NCBI GenBank assembly: GCA_017379075.1
Contig: JAFNXL010000012.1
Coordinates: 1 to 64,000 of the forward strand
Length of the DNA: 64,000 bases
DNA from: Bacteroidaceae bacterium
GTDB taxonomy: Bacteria > Bacteroidota > Bacteroidia > Bacteroidales > Bacteroidaceae
Direction of reading: 5' to 3'
The notes under the pieces were generated by a model. That model saw only the letters and a list, made by a program, of their open reading frames with translations, searched no databases and was not told where the DNA came from. Below are positions 8,568-15,159 of the stretch, in pieces. Made by a program: the position numbers and the translations under genes. The first letter of the stretch is position 1. Each line of letters opens with the position of its first letter.

Positions 8568-8606
8568 GCAAAATTACATAATTTCGCGGAAGTTCCGTAA
8601 TTTTGC
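8568..8606. promoter_or_regulatory. Mirror-image divergent promoters with a palindrome between them
   Basis: A minus-strand TAATTTTG (8576-8569) faces dxs and a plus-strand TAATTTTG (8598-8605) faces the GSCFA gene. They lie inside a perfect 10-bp inverted repeat, GCAAAATTAC (8568-8577) and GTAATTTTGC (8597-8606). Between them is an 11-bp palindrome CGGAAGTTCCG (8587-8597). Neither side has a clear -33 TTTG. The palindrome may be a binding site for a factor acting on both genes. Confidence 0.5.
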
Positions 8607-8638
8607 GTCAGAAATTTTTAATTAGACATCCGTTTATA

Positions 8639-9601
8639 ATGAAATATTCCTCAGAAGCACCCCTTTTTCGCACGGTTGTGGATTTGCCCCAATGGCCTTT
8701 CCGCATGTTCCCTGCCGACGGATTCGTGTTTCTTGGCTCATGTTTTGCCCAACATGTAGGCTCACGCTTTGCAGATTATGGCATGCAGGCAACGGTCAAT
8801 CCGCTTGGCGTGCTCTACAACCCGTTTAGCATTGAGCGTGTGATAATGCAGACCGTACAACCTTGCGTTGAACCCTACATCTTCCAACATGAGGGTCAGT
8901 TCCGCTGCTGGCTTGCCGGCACACAATACTTTGCCGATACAGCAGAAGGCTGTGCTGCACAAATCAGAGAAACGCTGAGCGGACTGAGGGAAAGGATAGC
9001 AAACGCAAGGTATGTCTTCATCACATTGGGTACAAATGTGGTCTATCGCCACAAGCAGTTGGACGCTGTGGTTTGCAATTGCCACCGTGTGCCACAACAG
9101 GCTTTCATTGAGGAACGGATACCCCTTCACGATTGCACAGAATCGCTCCTTCGTACCGTTAAATCATTACTTGAGATAAACCCCGATATAAGGCTTATAT
9201 TTACCATAAGTCCATATCGCTATGCTAAGTACGGTTACCACCGCAGCCAGTTGTCAAAATCTGTACTTTTGCTCGCTGTTCAGGCAGTCTGCGATAGCTT
9301 TCCCGATGTTTGTTACTATTTCCCTTCTTACGAGATTTTGCTTGACGAATTGAGGGATTATCGCTTCTATGCCGAGGACATGCTACACCCATCGGCACAA
9401 GCCATTGAATACATTTGGTCGCGACTGGCACAATGCGCCTTCAGTACGCAGACAATGCAATATCTCAAGGAATACGAACCCATAAGAAAGGGATTGCTCC
9501 ACCGCCCCTTGCAAGCCAACGCCGAGGAGGAAAAGGCCCGCAGAGCGGATTTGGAATGCAGAGCGGCAGCCATCAGGCAGAAATACGGAATCAGCCTCTG
9601 A
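8639..9601 (+). CDS. GSCFA domain protein
   Basis: A 320-residue protein of the GSCFA family (Bacteroidetes and Proteobacteria), thought to have an SGNH-hydrolase-like fold of unknown substrate. The naming motif GSCFAQHVGSRF starts about residue 34; FITLGTNVVY, a TISPYRY segment and a C-terminal EDMLHPS block (catalytic-type Asp-x-x-His) follow, which agrees with an SGNH-like esterase. I chose the ATG at 8639 over the in-frame TTG at 8603 because the TTG lies inside the -7 box at 8598-8605 and could not be transcribed from it. It is followed 46 nt later by murF-alr on the same strand. Confidence 0.88.
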   Translation: MKYSSEAPLFRTVVDLPQWPFRMFPADGFVFLGSCFAQHVGSRFADYGMQATVNPLGVLYNPFSIERVIMQTVQPCVEPYIFQHEGQFRCWLAGTQYFADTAEGCAAQIRETLSGLRERIANARYVFITLGTNVVYRHKQLDAVVCNCHRVPQQAFIEERIPLHDCTESLLRTVKSLLEINPDIRLIFTISPYRYAKYGYHRSQLSKSVLLLAVQAVCDSFPDVCYYFPSYEILLDELRDYRFYAEDMLHPSAQAIEYIWSRLAQCAFSTQTMQYLKEYEPIRKGLLHRPLQANAEEEKARRADLECRAAAIRQKYGISL

Positions 9602-9647
9602 GAACCCCATCATTTATAGAAGAACAGCAAAGACAAGATAACATAGC

Positions 9648-12011
9648 ATGTACACCATTTCAGAAATCTCCCAATTCATCGGTGCAAAGTGCGTCGGTCA
9701 TTCCACAAACCGCATCAGCTCGCTGCTCACAGACAGCCGCAGCCTTTGTTTTCCAGAGAACACATTATTCTTTGCGCTGAAGACCACTCGCCGCGATGGA
9801 CATGAGTTCATCCCCAACCTCTACCAGCGCGGAGTTCGCTGCTTTGTGGTGAGCGAAATGCCTGCTGGCGAATTCTCCGATGCATGCTTTCTCCTTGTGG
9901 ACAACACCCTCCGTGCGCTCCAAATGCTTGCACGCCGCCACAGGGAACGCTTCCACATACCCGTTGTGGGCATTGCAGGAAGTAACGGCAAGACCACGGT
10001 GAAGGAGTGGCTCTATCAGATGCTCTCGCCCAACCGCTCTGTGGTGCGCACCCCCCGCAGCTACAACTCGCAGATTGGTGTCCCATTGTCTGTTTGGGGG
10101 ATGTGGGAAGGAGCGCAATTGGCACTCTTCGAGGCTGCCATATCTCAGCCCGGTGAAATGGAAACACTGAGGGAAATCATACAGCCCACCATTGGCATCT
10201 TCACCTTTCTTGGCGAGGCACATCAGGAGAACTTCACTTCCATGGCACACAAATGCCGCGAGAAACTTGCCCTTTTCACCGCATCCGAAGCCCTCATTTA
10301 CCTCTCGGGCAACCCTGTTGTGGACAAGTGTGTGGCCGAGATGGGATTCAAGGGAAAACTCATACCTTGCCCCGCCACAGGGAACGCGCTCCAAGACAAT
10401 GTGCAGCTTTGCCGCGCCTTGTGCCAATACATGGGCATGAGCGATGCGGAAGCAGCAGAAAGAGCCTCCATGCTACAACCCGTGTCCATGCGCCTTGAAG
10501 TGCTCGAGGGCAACCACGGATGCACCCTCATAAACGATACCTATAACAGCGACCTCAACAGCCTTGACATAGCCCTCGACTTCATGAACAGAAGGGCAGA
10601 GGCCAAGTCACTCACCCGAACCGTCATCCTCAGCGACATTGAACAGTCCGGACTCCCATCTGCCGAACTCTATGCACGGGTGGCCAAACTCCTTGCAAGC
10701 CGCGGTGTGGATTTCTTCATTGGCATTGGGCCGGAGATTAGCGCCCACAAGTCCCTTTTCGAAGACCTTGGCATTCGAACCGTTTGCCATTCCAGCACGG
10801 GAGAACTCACTTCAAGCCACACTTTAGCCAATCTTACCAACAGCCTCATTGTCATCAAGGGAGCGCATTCGTTCCATTTTGATGAGGTGTGCGACCTTTT
10901 GGTGAAAAAAGTGCATGAGACCATCCTCGAGGTGAACCTCCAATCCATAGTGGACAACCTCAACCACTACCGCGAACAGCTGCAACCCCAAACACGCATT
11001 ATCTGTATGGTGAAGGCAGACGCTTACGGTGCAGGGGCAATAGAGATTTCCAAGACCTTGCAGGAACACAATGTCCACTATCTTGCCGTGGCTGTGGCCG
11101 ACGAGGGTGTTACACTACGCAAGGCAGGCATCTCCACCAACATCATTGTCATGAACCCCGAGATGAACAGCCTGTCCACCCTCTTCAAGTACCACCTTGA
11201 ACCCGAGGTCTACAGCTTCCGTCTGCTCAATGCCCTCATTGATGCGGCACGCAAGGAGGGTCTTACTGCCTATCCCATACATCTTAAGATAGACACCGGG
11301 ATGCACCGCCTTGGCTTCAACCCCGACAAGGATATGCCCCGTCTCACCGAGCTGCTCTCCTCCCAGTCGGCCTTGCGACCCTCCTCCGTCTTTACCCATT
11401 TTGTGGGAAGCGATGCCGATGAATTCGATGATTTTTCCGCACAGCAGTACAATCTTTTCACCACAGCGGCAGACACCATTCAGGCGGCATTGCCATACAG
11501 AATCATGCGCCACATCTGCAACAGTGCGGGCATCTCTCATTTCCCCCAACGCCAGTTGGACATGGTTCGCCTTGGCATCGGACTCTATGGAGTGAACCCA
11601 CGGAACAACCAAATCATCCACAACGTGTCCACCCTCAAGACCACCATCTTGCAGATACGCGAGGTGAAGGCAGGGGAGAGCGTGGGATACAGCCGCCGAA
11701 CCTTCCTCACCCGCGACAGCCGCATTGCCACATTGCCCATCGGTTATGCCGACGGACTGAACCGTCTGCTTGGCAACCGCAACGCCTATTGTCTTGTAAA
11801 CGGACAGAAAGCACCCTATGTGGGCAATATCTGCATGGATGTGTGCATGATTGACGTTACAGACATCCCATGCAATGAGGGAGACACCGCCATCATCTTT
11901 GGCAACGAACTGCCCGTAACAACCCTCAGCGATGTGGCCGGCACCATCCCCTATGAAGTGCTCACCGGAGTAAGTCCGCGCGTAAAACGTATATATTATA
12001 AGGAGAGGTGA
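9648..12011 (+). CDS. Bifunctional MurF (UDP-MurNAc-tripeptide:D-Ala-D-Ala ligase) / alanine racemase
   Basis: A single 787-residue polypeptide for two linked cell-wall steps: Alr makes D-alanine and MurF adds D-Ala-D-Ala to UDP-MurNAc-tripeptide. The MurF half (about 1-415) has the ATP loop GSNGKTT (111-117), Mur-ligase SQPGEME and the NDTYNSD motif near 300. The Alr half begins near LEVNLQSIVDNL and has the PLP-binding lysine Lys456 in VKADAYGAG, and the C-terminal VGYSRR / MDVCMIDVT blocks typical of fold-III racemases. This fusion is standard in Bacteroidales. The gene is GC-richer with many CCC/GGC codons compared with the accessory region to its right. Confidence 0.96.
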   Translation: MYTISEISQFIGAKCVGHSTNRISSLLTDSRSLCFPENTLFFALKTTRRDGHEFIPNLYQRGVRCFVVSEMPAGEFSDACFLLVDNTLRALQMLARRHRERFHIPVVGIAGSNGKTTVKEWLYQMLSPNRSVVRTPRSYNSQIGVPLSVWGMWEGAQLALFEAAISQPGEMETLREIIQPTIGIFTFLGEAHQENFTSMAHKCREKLALFTASEALIYLSGNPVVDKCVAEMGFKGKLIPCPATGNALQDNVQLCRALCQYMGMSDAEAAERASMLQPVSMRLEVLEGNHGCTLINDTYNSDLNSLDIALDFMNRRAEAKSLTRTVILSDIEQSGLPSAELYARVAKLLASRGVDFFIGIGPEISAHKSLFEDLGIRTVCHSSTGELTSSHTLANLTNSLIVIKGAHSFHFDEVCDLLVKKVHETILEVNLQSIVDNLNHYREQLQPQTRIICMVKADAYGAGAIEISKTLQEHNVHYLAVAVADEGVTLRKAGISTNIIVMNPEMNSLSTLFKYHLEPEVYSFRLLNALIDAARKEGLTAYPIHLKIDTGMHRLGFNPDKDMPRLTELLSSQSALRPSSVFTHFVGSDADEFDDFSAQQYNLFTTAADTIQAALPYRIMRHICNSAGISHFPQRQLDMVRLGIGLYGVNPRNNQIIHNVSTLKTTILQIREVKAGESVGYSRRTFLTRDSRIATLPIGYADGLNRLLGNRNAYCLVNGQKAPYVGNICMDVCMIDVTDIPCNEGDTAIIFGNELPVTTLSDVAGTIPYEVLTGVSPRVKRIYYKER

Positions 12012-12080
12012 TTGTTGGCTTTTCAGACGGCTGTTGGTTATTGAATGGTGATAGTCTTAAAATAGCCGCATAGTATATGG

Positions 12081-12289
12081 TCATGCTGAACTTGTTTAAC
12101 ATTGTTCAATTTGCTCACGCTCGGCAAAGTAAGCTTGCTATTCATATTGTCATGCTGAACTCGTTTCAGCATCTGTCCGCGGTGAAGTATTAATATTGGC
12201 TCGCGGTGAGATCCTGAAACAAGTTATTCGCCTTCGCTCATCGAAAACATCTTTTATCTTTTTTGAATAAGGTATGGTCAGGATGACGG
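12081..12289. repeat. Mosaic intergenic repeat, copy A
   Basis: This non-coding block shares several modules with copy B at 21073-21283. The segment 12216-12288 is a near-perfect reverse complement of 21073-21144 (about 72 bp, one or two differences). The module at 12089-12125 (cttgtttaacattgttcaat and onward) matches 21136-21172 in direct orientation. The hairpin arm catgctgaactcgtttcagc (12151-12170) matches 21262-21282 inverted. It also holds the core ATCTGTCCGCGG found twice beside copy B. The shuffled orientations point to recombination between palindromic elements of the REP/hairpin type common in Bacteroidetes intergenic DNA. Confidence 0.75.
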
Positions 12290-12293
12290 TTTG

Positions 12294-12328
12294 AGACTCA
12301 CAACTCATTGCTCAAGGCTCATTGCTCA
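12294..12328 (-). repeat. TGAGNNN heptamer array (5 units), starting at a stop codon
   Basis: Reading the minus strand from 12328 gives five exact 7-nt steps: TGAGCAA, TGAGCCT, TGAGCAA, TGAGTTG, TGAGTCT. The first TGA is the stop codon of the lipoprotein gene that ends at 12326. Five other loci in the window hold arrays of the same form. Confidence 0.8.
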
Positions 12329-12733
12329 TTTTCCATACTCCTCCGCAGGGATGAAGTATTGCAAAAGCACCTTGCCTGTTGACGCACTCAGATAGACACA
12401 CTTGAAGTTGGCCTTGCCCTTCTTCACATCCCGCAGGGTTACAGAGTTGCGGATGTCTCTGATAAGCGTCTCGCGGTGCGCCTCAACCACATCGTCGGTG
12501 TAAAGGGAGTCAAAGTCGAGGAAGCCATGCAGCGAGTAATAATATAATAAGGTGTGCGATCCCTTGTCAAAGGCCATGCTGTCCAACATGGTGTCCTGGT
12601 CCACCTCCATTGGGCACATTTTCTCCGTATTTTCCCTTGTCTCCCTCACCATTCTGTCGCCGAAAGACTCCTTCTTGCAGCTTGCAAAAGTGCCGAAGAG
12701 CGCAGCCAGGCACAATAATCTGAAATGTCTCAT
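12326..12733 (-). CDS. Small lipoprotein of unknown function
   Basis: A 135-residue protein with a short basic start, a hydrophobic stretch and a lipobox (FASC, Cys19) followed by KK, so it is exported and lipidated. The mature part has no domain I recognise. It is mostly charged, with a Tyr-rich segment (LLYYYSL, about 62-68) and a C-terminal beta-like run (FKCVYLSAS, KVLLQYFIP). A conserved Bacteroidales hypothetical is the likely status. A TAATTTCG-like -7 element lies near 12758 on the minus strand. Its TGA stop opens a heptamer array. Confidence 0.75.
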   Translation of the reverse strand: MRHFRLLCLAALFGTFASCKKESFGDRMVRETRENTEKMCPMEVDQDTMLDSMAFDKGSHTLLYYYSLHGFLDFDSLYTDDVVEAHRETLIRDIRNSVTLRDVKKGKANFKCVYLSASTGKVLLQYFIPAEEYGK

Positions 12734-12839
12734 AAGTAAAATATTTTTGCGAAATTACGGATTATTCTCCACAACTTCTTGATTTATGTTAAGAAATTTG
12801 CCGAATGGGCGGTCAAATTAAGAGATTTTAACACCAAGG

Positions 12840-12871
12840 TTTGCCATATTTCGGAGAAATCCTTATCTTTG
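12840..12871 (+). promoter_or_regulatory. Promoter of the winged-helix gene
   Basis: TTTG at 12840-12843, a 20-nt spacer, and TATCTTTG at 12864-12871: a full match to the Bacteroidetes housekeeping promoter. Start of transcription is expected near 12878, giving a leader of about 40 nt. Confidence 0.8.
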
Positions 12872-12919
12872 CACACGTTTTAAGGACAATAAAGACAGTT
12901 GTTTAAGTAAAAAGATTTT

Positions 12920-13120
12920 ATGAACGAAATGATTGGAACAAATGCAGGTGCAATTTGGACTGCACTGAGCGAGAATGGTGCTATGAACACCAAGGATTTG
13001 AAGAAAGCAGCAAAGATTAAGACTGACAAGGACTTGTACCTGGCAATGGGCTGGTTGCTCCGCGAGGACAAGATTAACGTTACCGAGGCTGACAAGGTAA
13101 TCACCGTAGAGCTGAAGTAA
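12920..13120 (+). CDS. Winged-helix DNA-binding-like protein (DUF2582)
   Basis: A 66-residue single-domain protein matching the DUF2582 winged-helix family. IWTALSENGAMNTKDLKKAA (helix 1 and 2, 12-31) is followed by a recognition-helix-like DKDLYLAMGWLLRED and a short wing INVTEADKVITVEL. It is abundant and widespread in Bacteroidales; the target is not known to me. It is a complete monocistronic unit with a strong promoter at 12840-12871 and an intrinsic terminator 28 nt after the stop. Confidence 0.85.
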   Translation: MNEMIGTNAGAIWTALSENGAMNTKDLKKAAKIKTDKDLYLAMGWLLREDKINVTEADKVITVELK

Positions 13121-13148
13121 TCATTATTTCCAAAGATTCAAAACCCCT

Positions 13149-13190
13149 AAAGACCCGAAAGGATTCATTTCCTCACGGGTCTTTTTCTTT
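13149..13190 (+). terminator. Intrinsic terminator after the winged-helix gene
   Basis: Perfect 9-bp stem AAAGACCCG (13149-13157) with CGGGTCTTT (13176-13184), an 18-nt loop holding a further GGA/TCC pairing, then a run of T interrupted by one C. Confidence 0.85.
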
Positions 13191-13259
13191 TTGTGTATGC
13201 CGATTCAGAAGGTTATGGTTCGCCAAGACCATTTTCATACCACTTTTCTTCCTTATTCC

Positions 13260-13290
13260 TTTGTTGGTATCGAAAAACTTTCTAAATTTG
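13260..13290 (+). promoter_or_regulatory. Strong promoter upstream of the structured RNA
   Basis: TTTG (13260-13263), a 19-nt spacer and TAAATTTG (13283-13290). The predicted start is about 13297, more than 250 nt before the next protein start, so it drives a non-coding transcript or a very long leader. Confidence 0.75.
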
Positions 13291-13296
13291 CAACGT

Positions 13297-13480
13297 GCTT
13301 TCGATAGCACAAGACTTTTTGATTTGCTCAATCGCTGTCTGAATCACCACCTCGGAAATGCAATACGAGCAATAAACAATTCTTATTGGGATGCACTCTA
13401 AGTGCAGACTTCCCATAAAGAATTGTGGCTTGTGGTGAGCCTAGACAGCGTATGGCGACAGTCTGCGCTTTTTCTTTTCC
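13297..13480 (+). ncRNA. Structured non-coding RNA, probable 6S RNA (6S-Flavo type)
   Basis: A long rod can be drawn by hand. The closing stem is CGCTGTCT (13333-13340) with AGACAGCG (13443-13450), followed by TCACCAC (13344-13350) with GTGGTGA (13432-13438). Then comes a large asymmetric bubble, about 25 nt on the 5' side (which itself holds a CTCG/CGAG mini-hairpin) against about 5 nt on the 3' side. The apical arm pairs ACAATTCT (13376-13383) with the AGAATTGT ending near 13425, GGGA with TCCC, and TGCACT (13392-13397) with AGTGCA (13401-13406). Stem, bubble and apical arm is the 6S RNA layout that mimics open promoter DNA and traps RNA polymerase. A full promoter precedes it, a small 5' hairpin GTGCT/AGCAC lies at 13295-13310, and T-rich DNA follows at 13469. 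Alternative: a leader element of the lipoprotein gene. Confidence 0.55.
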
Positions 13481-13549
13481 AAGATGTTGGCGCAGTTTTG
13501 TCAAACAAAAAAAGGCAATATTGCAAAACAACATTTAATACAAAAAGTT

Positions 13550-13975
13550 ATGAGAAACAAATTATTTTATTGGTTTTTGACAGTCGTGTTAGTTGTTTCT
13601 GGTACGATTATGAGTGCTTGCTCTAATGATGATGATGAGTATTTTGACAAATCAAAAATTCTTGGTACATGGAGTCAAATAAGTACCGAAAAAGATGGTT
13701 CCACAAGTATTACATTAGAAATTTCTTATACTTTTCAATCCAACGGGAAGGCATCCCAAAGAGTAAGAGCTACAATGAGTTATGATGGTTTTCTAAAAGA
13801 TTATGTCGTAGAAGATGTAACTAATCATTATTCATATGTATATAATAGAAACTCAACTATTGATTTTACTGATGTAAACGGAAAAAAATGGACTTACAAT
13901 GTTTATGTGAATGGAAATAAAATGCGTTTAGGCAATGATGAAAAGGGATATTTTGAATTAACAAGGCGTTATTAG
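13550..13975 (+). CDS. Lipoprotein, lipocalin-like small beta protein
   Basis: A 141-residue lipoprotein. The ATG at 13550 was chosen because it is followed directly by a signal (MRNKLFYWFLTVVLVV) and lipobox MSAC. A Ser-Asn-Asp tail follows the Cys, then ILGTWSQIS, the GTW start typical of Bacteroidetes lipocalin-like lipoproteins, and alternating beta strands to a closing YFELTRRY. The strands and length fit a small barrel; ligand unknown. Codons are clearly AT-richer than in flanking core genes. The next gene begins 45 nt later and has the same character, so they probably form a transferred pair. Confidence 0.7.
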   Translation: MRNKLFYWFLTVVLVVSGTIMSACSNDDDEYFDKSKILGTWSQISTEKDGSTSITLEISYTFQSNGKASQRVRATMSYDGFLKDYVVEDVTNHYSYVYNRNSTIDFTDVNGKKWTYNVYVNGNKMRLGNDEKGYFELTRRY

Positions 13976-14020
13976 TAAAATAGTAATTATAATTTAATCT
14001 AATCTAATTAGAATATTGAA

Positions 14021-14743
14021 ATGAAACGATATGTTTATAAACATGCATTACTCATAATTGTTTTGTTTACATCTATTTCTTTTCTCGCTTGTAATGATAA
14101 TTCCAATGACGAAGGTGAACAAAATATTACGCCAAATATATCGGTATCGGACATTATTGGTGTATGGGTATGCCCTGAAAAAAGTCCGGATGATTTATGT
14201 TTGTATTATCTAGCAATATACCCCAATGGCCGCTATAATTTTTGTTTTGGTAAAGATTTAATGGGAAGTGGTTTTTATTCATTGGAAAAATCAACGTTAG
14301 TATTAAGAAACGGTTATTCATTTTCTATAGATAAAATAGAATTAAATGAATTCGAAAAAGATAAATCGATGTATATATCTGGTCATTTTGCATCTTTTTA
14401 TAATGAGCGTACAATTAACTATTTTTCCACTTTAAAGAAAACAGATGAAAAATTGTCACAATCTGTAGTAGGAGTTGAAAAAGAACCAAGCGGACTTTCT
14501 GGTCTGCACAAATACTACTCAGATTTTGATACAAAATTATTCTATATGACAGAATACATTGCAAAGTATACACATAAAGGAAAATTAAGGAGTACAGGTC
14601 GATGGGAAACATTGAAAGATATAACATGGTACTATACCTATCGCCACCCCTATACTTATACACAGGAAGTGGGAGGAGATGGTAAAGTAAAAATATACAA
14701 ATTTGATTATGACCTGGAACTAAATGAAATAGATCAGTGGTGA
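14021..14743 (+). CDS. Lipoprotein of unknown function, AT-rich
   Basis: A 240-residue lipoprotein with signal and lipobox FLAC (Cys24), then an Asn/Asp/Glu-rich linker and SDIIGVWVCPE (about 43-53), resembling the GxW strand that opens lipocalin-like proteins. The middle repeats beta strands (YLAIYPNGRYNF, GSGFYSLEKSTLVL). The last third is Tyr-rich (YYTYRHPYTYTQ). I recognise no enzyme motif. It is strongly AT-rich, like the gene before it, and is followed by a clear terminator. Confidence 0.65.
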   Translation: MKRYVYKHALLIIVLFTSISFLACNDNSNDEGEQNITPNISVSDIIGVWVCPEKSPDDLCLYYLAIYPNGRYNFCFGKDLMGSGFYSLEKSTLVLRNGYSFSIDKIELNEFEKDKSMYISGHFASFYNERTINYFSTLKKTDEKLSQSVVGVEKEPSGLSGLHKYYSDFDTKLFYMTEYIAKYTHKGKLRSTGRWETLKDITWYYTYRHPYTYTQEVGGDGKVKIYKFDYDLELNEIDQW

Positions 14744-14768
14744 TAGTTATTCAGTTTGGTCATACTTC

Positions 14769-14806
14769 AAAAGGCACAGACCCAAAACAGGAATCTGTGC
14801 CTTTTT
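14769..14806 (+). terminator. Intrinsic terminator
   Basis: 12-bp stem AAAAGGCACAGA (14769-14780) with TCTGTGCCTTTT (14794-14805) and a 13-nt loop. The A and T tracts make it usable on both strands, so it can end the lipoprotein transcript and the convergent DUF4248 transcript. Confidence 0.85.
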
Positions 14807-14817
14807 CATTTGTTCCG

Positions 14818-15102
14818 CTATGGTTCGCCAAGAAAATCCTCGATGATTTGCATCTGCCGTGGCGAGAGGCGGCGTTGGTGGGGTTTGTAACCCGTGTCCG
14901 TAAGGGCTTGCAGAAGGCCGCGGGTTTCCGCTATCTCTTTCCGGAAGGCTCGTATGGCGGTCTTGTATGCGCGTCCGGGATAGTAACGCATGGCAAGGTT
15001 GCCAAACTGGTTGCGGATTCTGCTCTTTGGCCTTGCCCTTGCTCTTGTGGCTTTCTTTGCTGCAAAAGAAGGGGTCTGCTTTTTAGTGTAACATACTGTC
15101 AT
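14818..15102 (-). CDS. DUF4248 protein
   Basis: A 94-residue protein. From about residue 30 it matches the DUF4248 pattern: FGNLAMRYYPGRAYKTAIRAF, a middle helix (LLQALTDTGY), then RRLSPRQMQIIEDFLGEP, the usual LGEP end. The N-terminus is basic and Ala-rich. I start at the ATG at 15102; an upstream in-frame ATG at 15156 would read through a heptamer repeat and is less likely. DUF4248 genes typically travel with the VirE_N/DUF3987 primase-like gene, HU-like and smalltalk genes in Bacteroidales, and all are here. Its start codon sits in the TTTTAGTGTAAC motif shared with the 19781-19963 region. Confidence 0.8.
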   Translation of the reverse strand: MTVCYTKKQTPSFAAKKATRARARPKSRIRNQFGNLAMRYYPGRAYKTAIRAFRKEIAETRGLLQALTDTGYKPHQRRLSPRQMQIIEDFLGEP

Positions 15103-15114
15103 GTTGTAACGCTT

Positions 15115-15156
15115 TGAGTACTGAGTTGTGAGCGATGAGCGATGAGTGATGAGCAA
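15115..15156 (+). repeat. TGAGNNN heptamer array (6 units)
   Basis: Six exact 7-nt units on the plus strand: TGAGTAC, TGAGTTG, TGAGCGA, TGAGCGA, TGAGTGA, TGAGCAA. The array lies between the DUF4248 start and the primase-like gene stop. Confidence 0.8.
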
Positions 15157-15159
15157 GGG

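Noticed and set aside
8603..8638. TTG-started N-terminal extension of the GSCFA protein
   Set aside because: The TTG overlaps the -7 box at 8598-8605; the ATG at 8639 fits the family start.
13333..13450. Integron attC-like or IS terminal hairpin
   Set aside because: No RYYYAAC/GTTRRRY core pairs and no integrase or transposase nearby; promoter and 6S-like layout fit better.
15102..15156. 18-residue N-terminal extension of DUF4248
   Set aside because: It would be translated from the heptamer array and has no family similarity; the ATG at 15102 is used.
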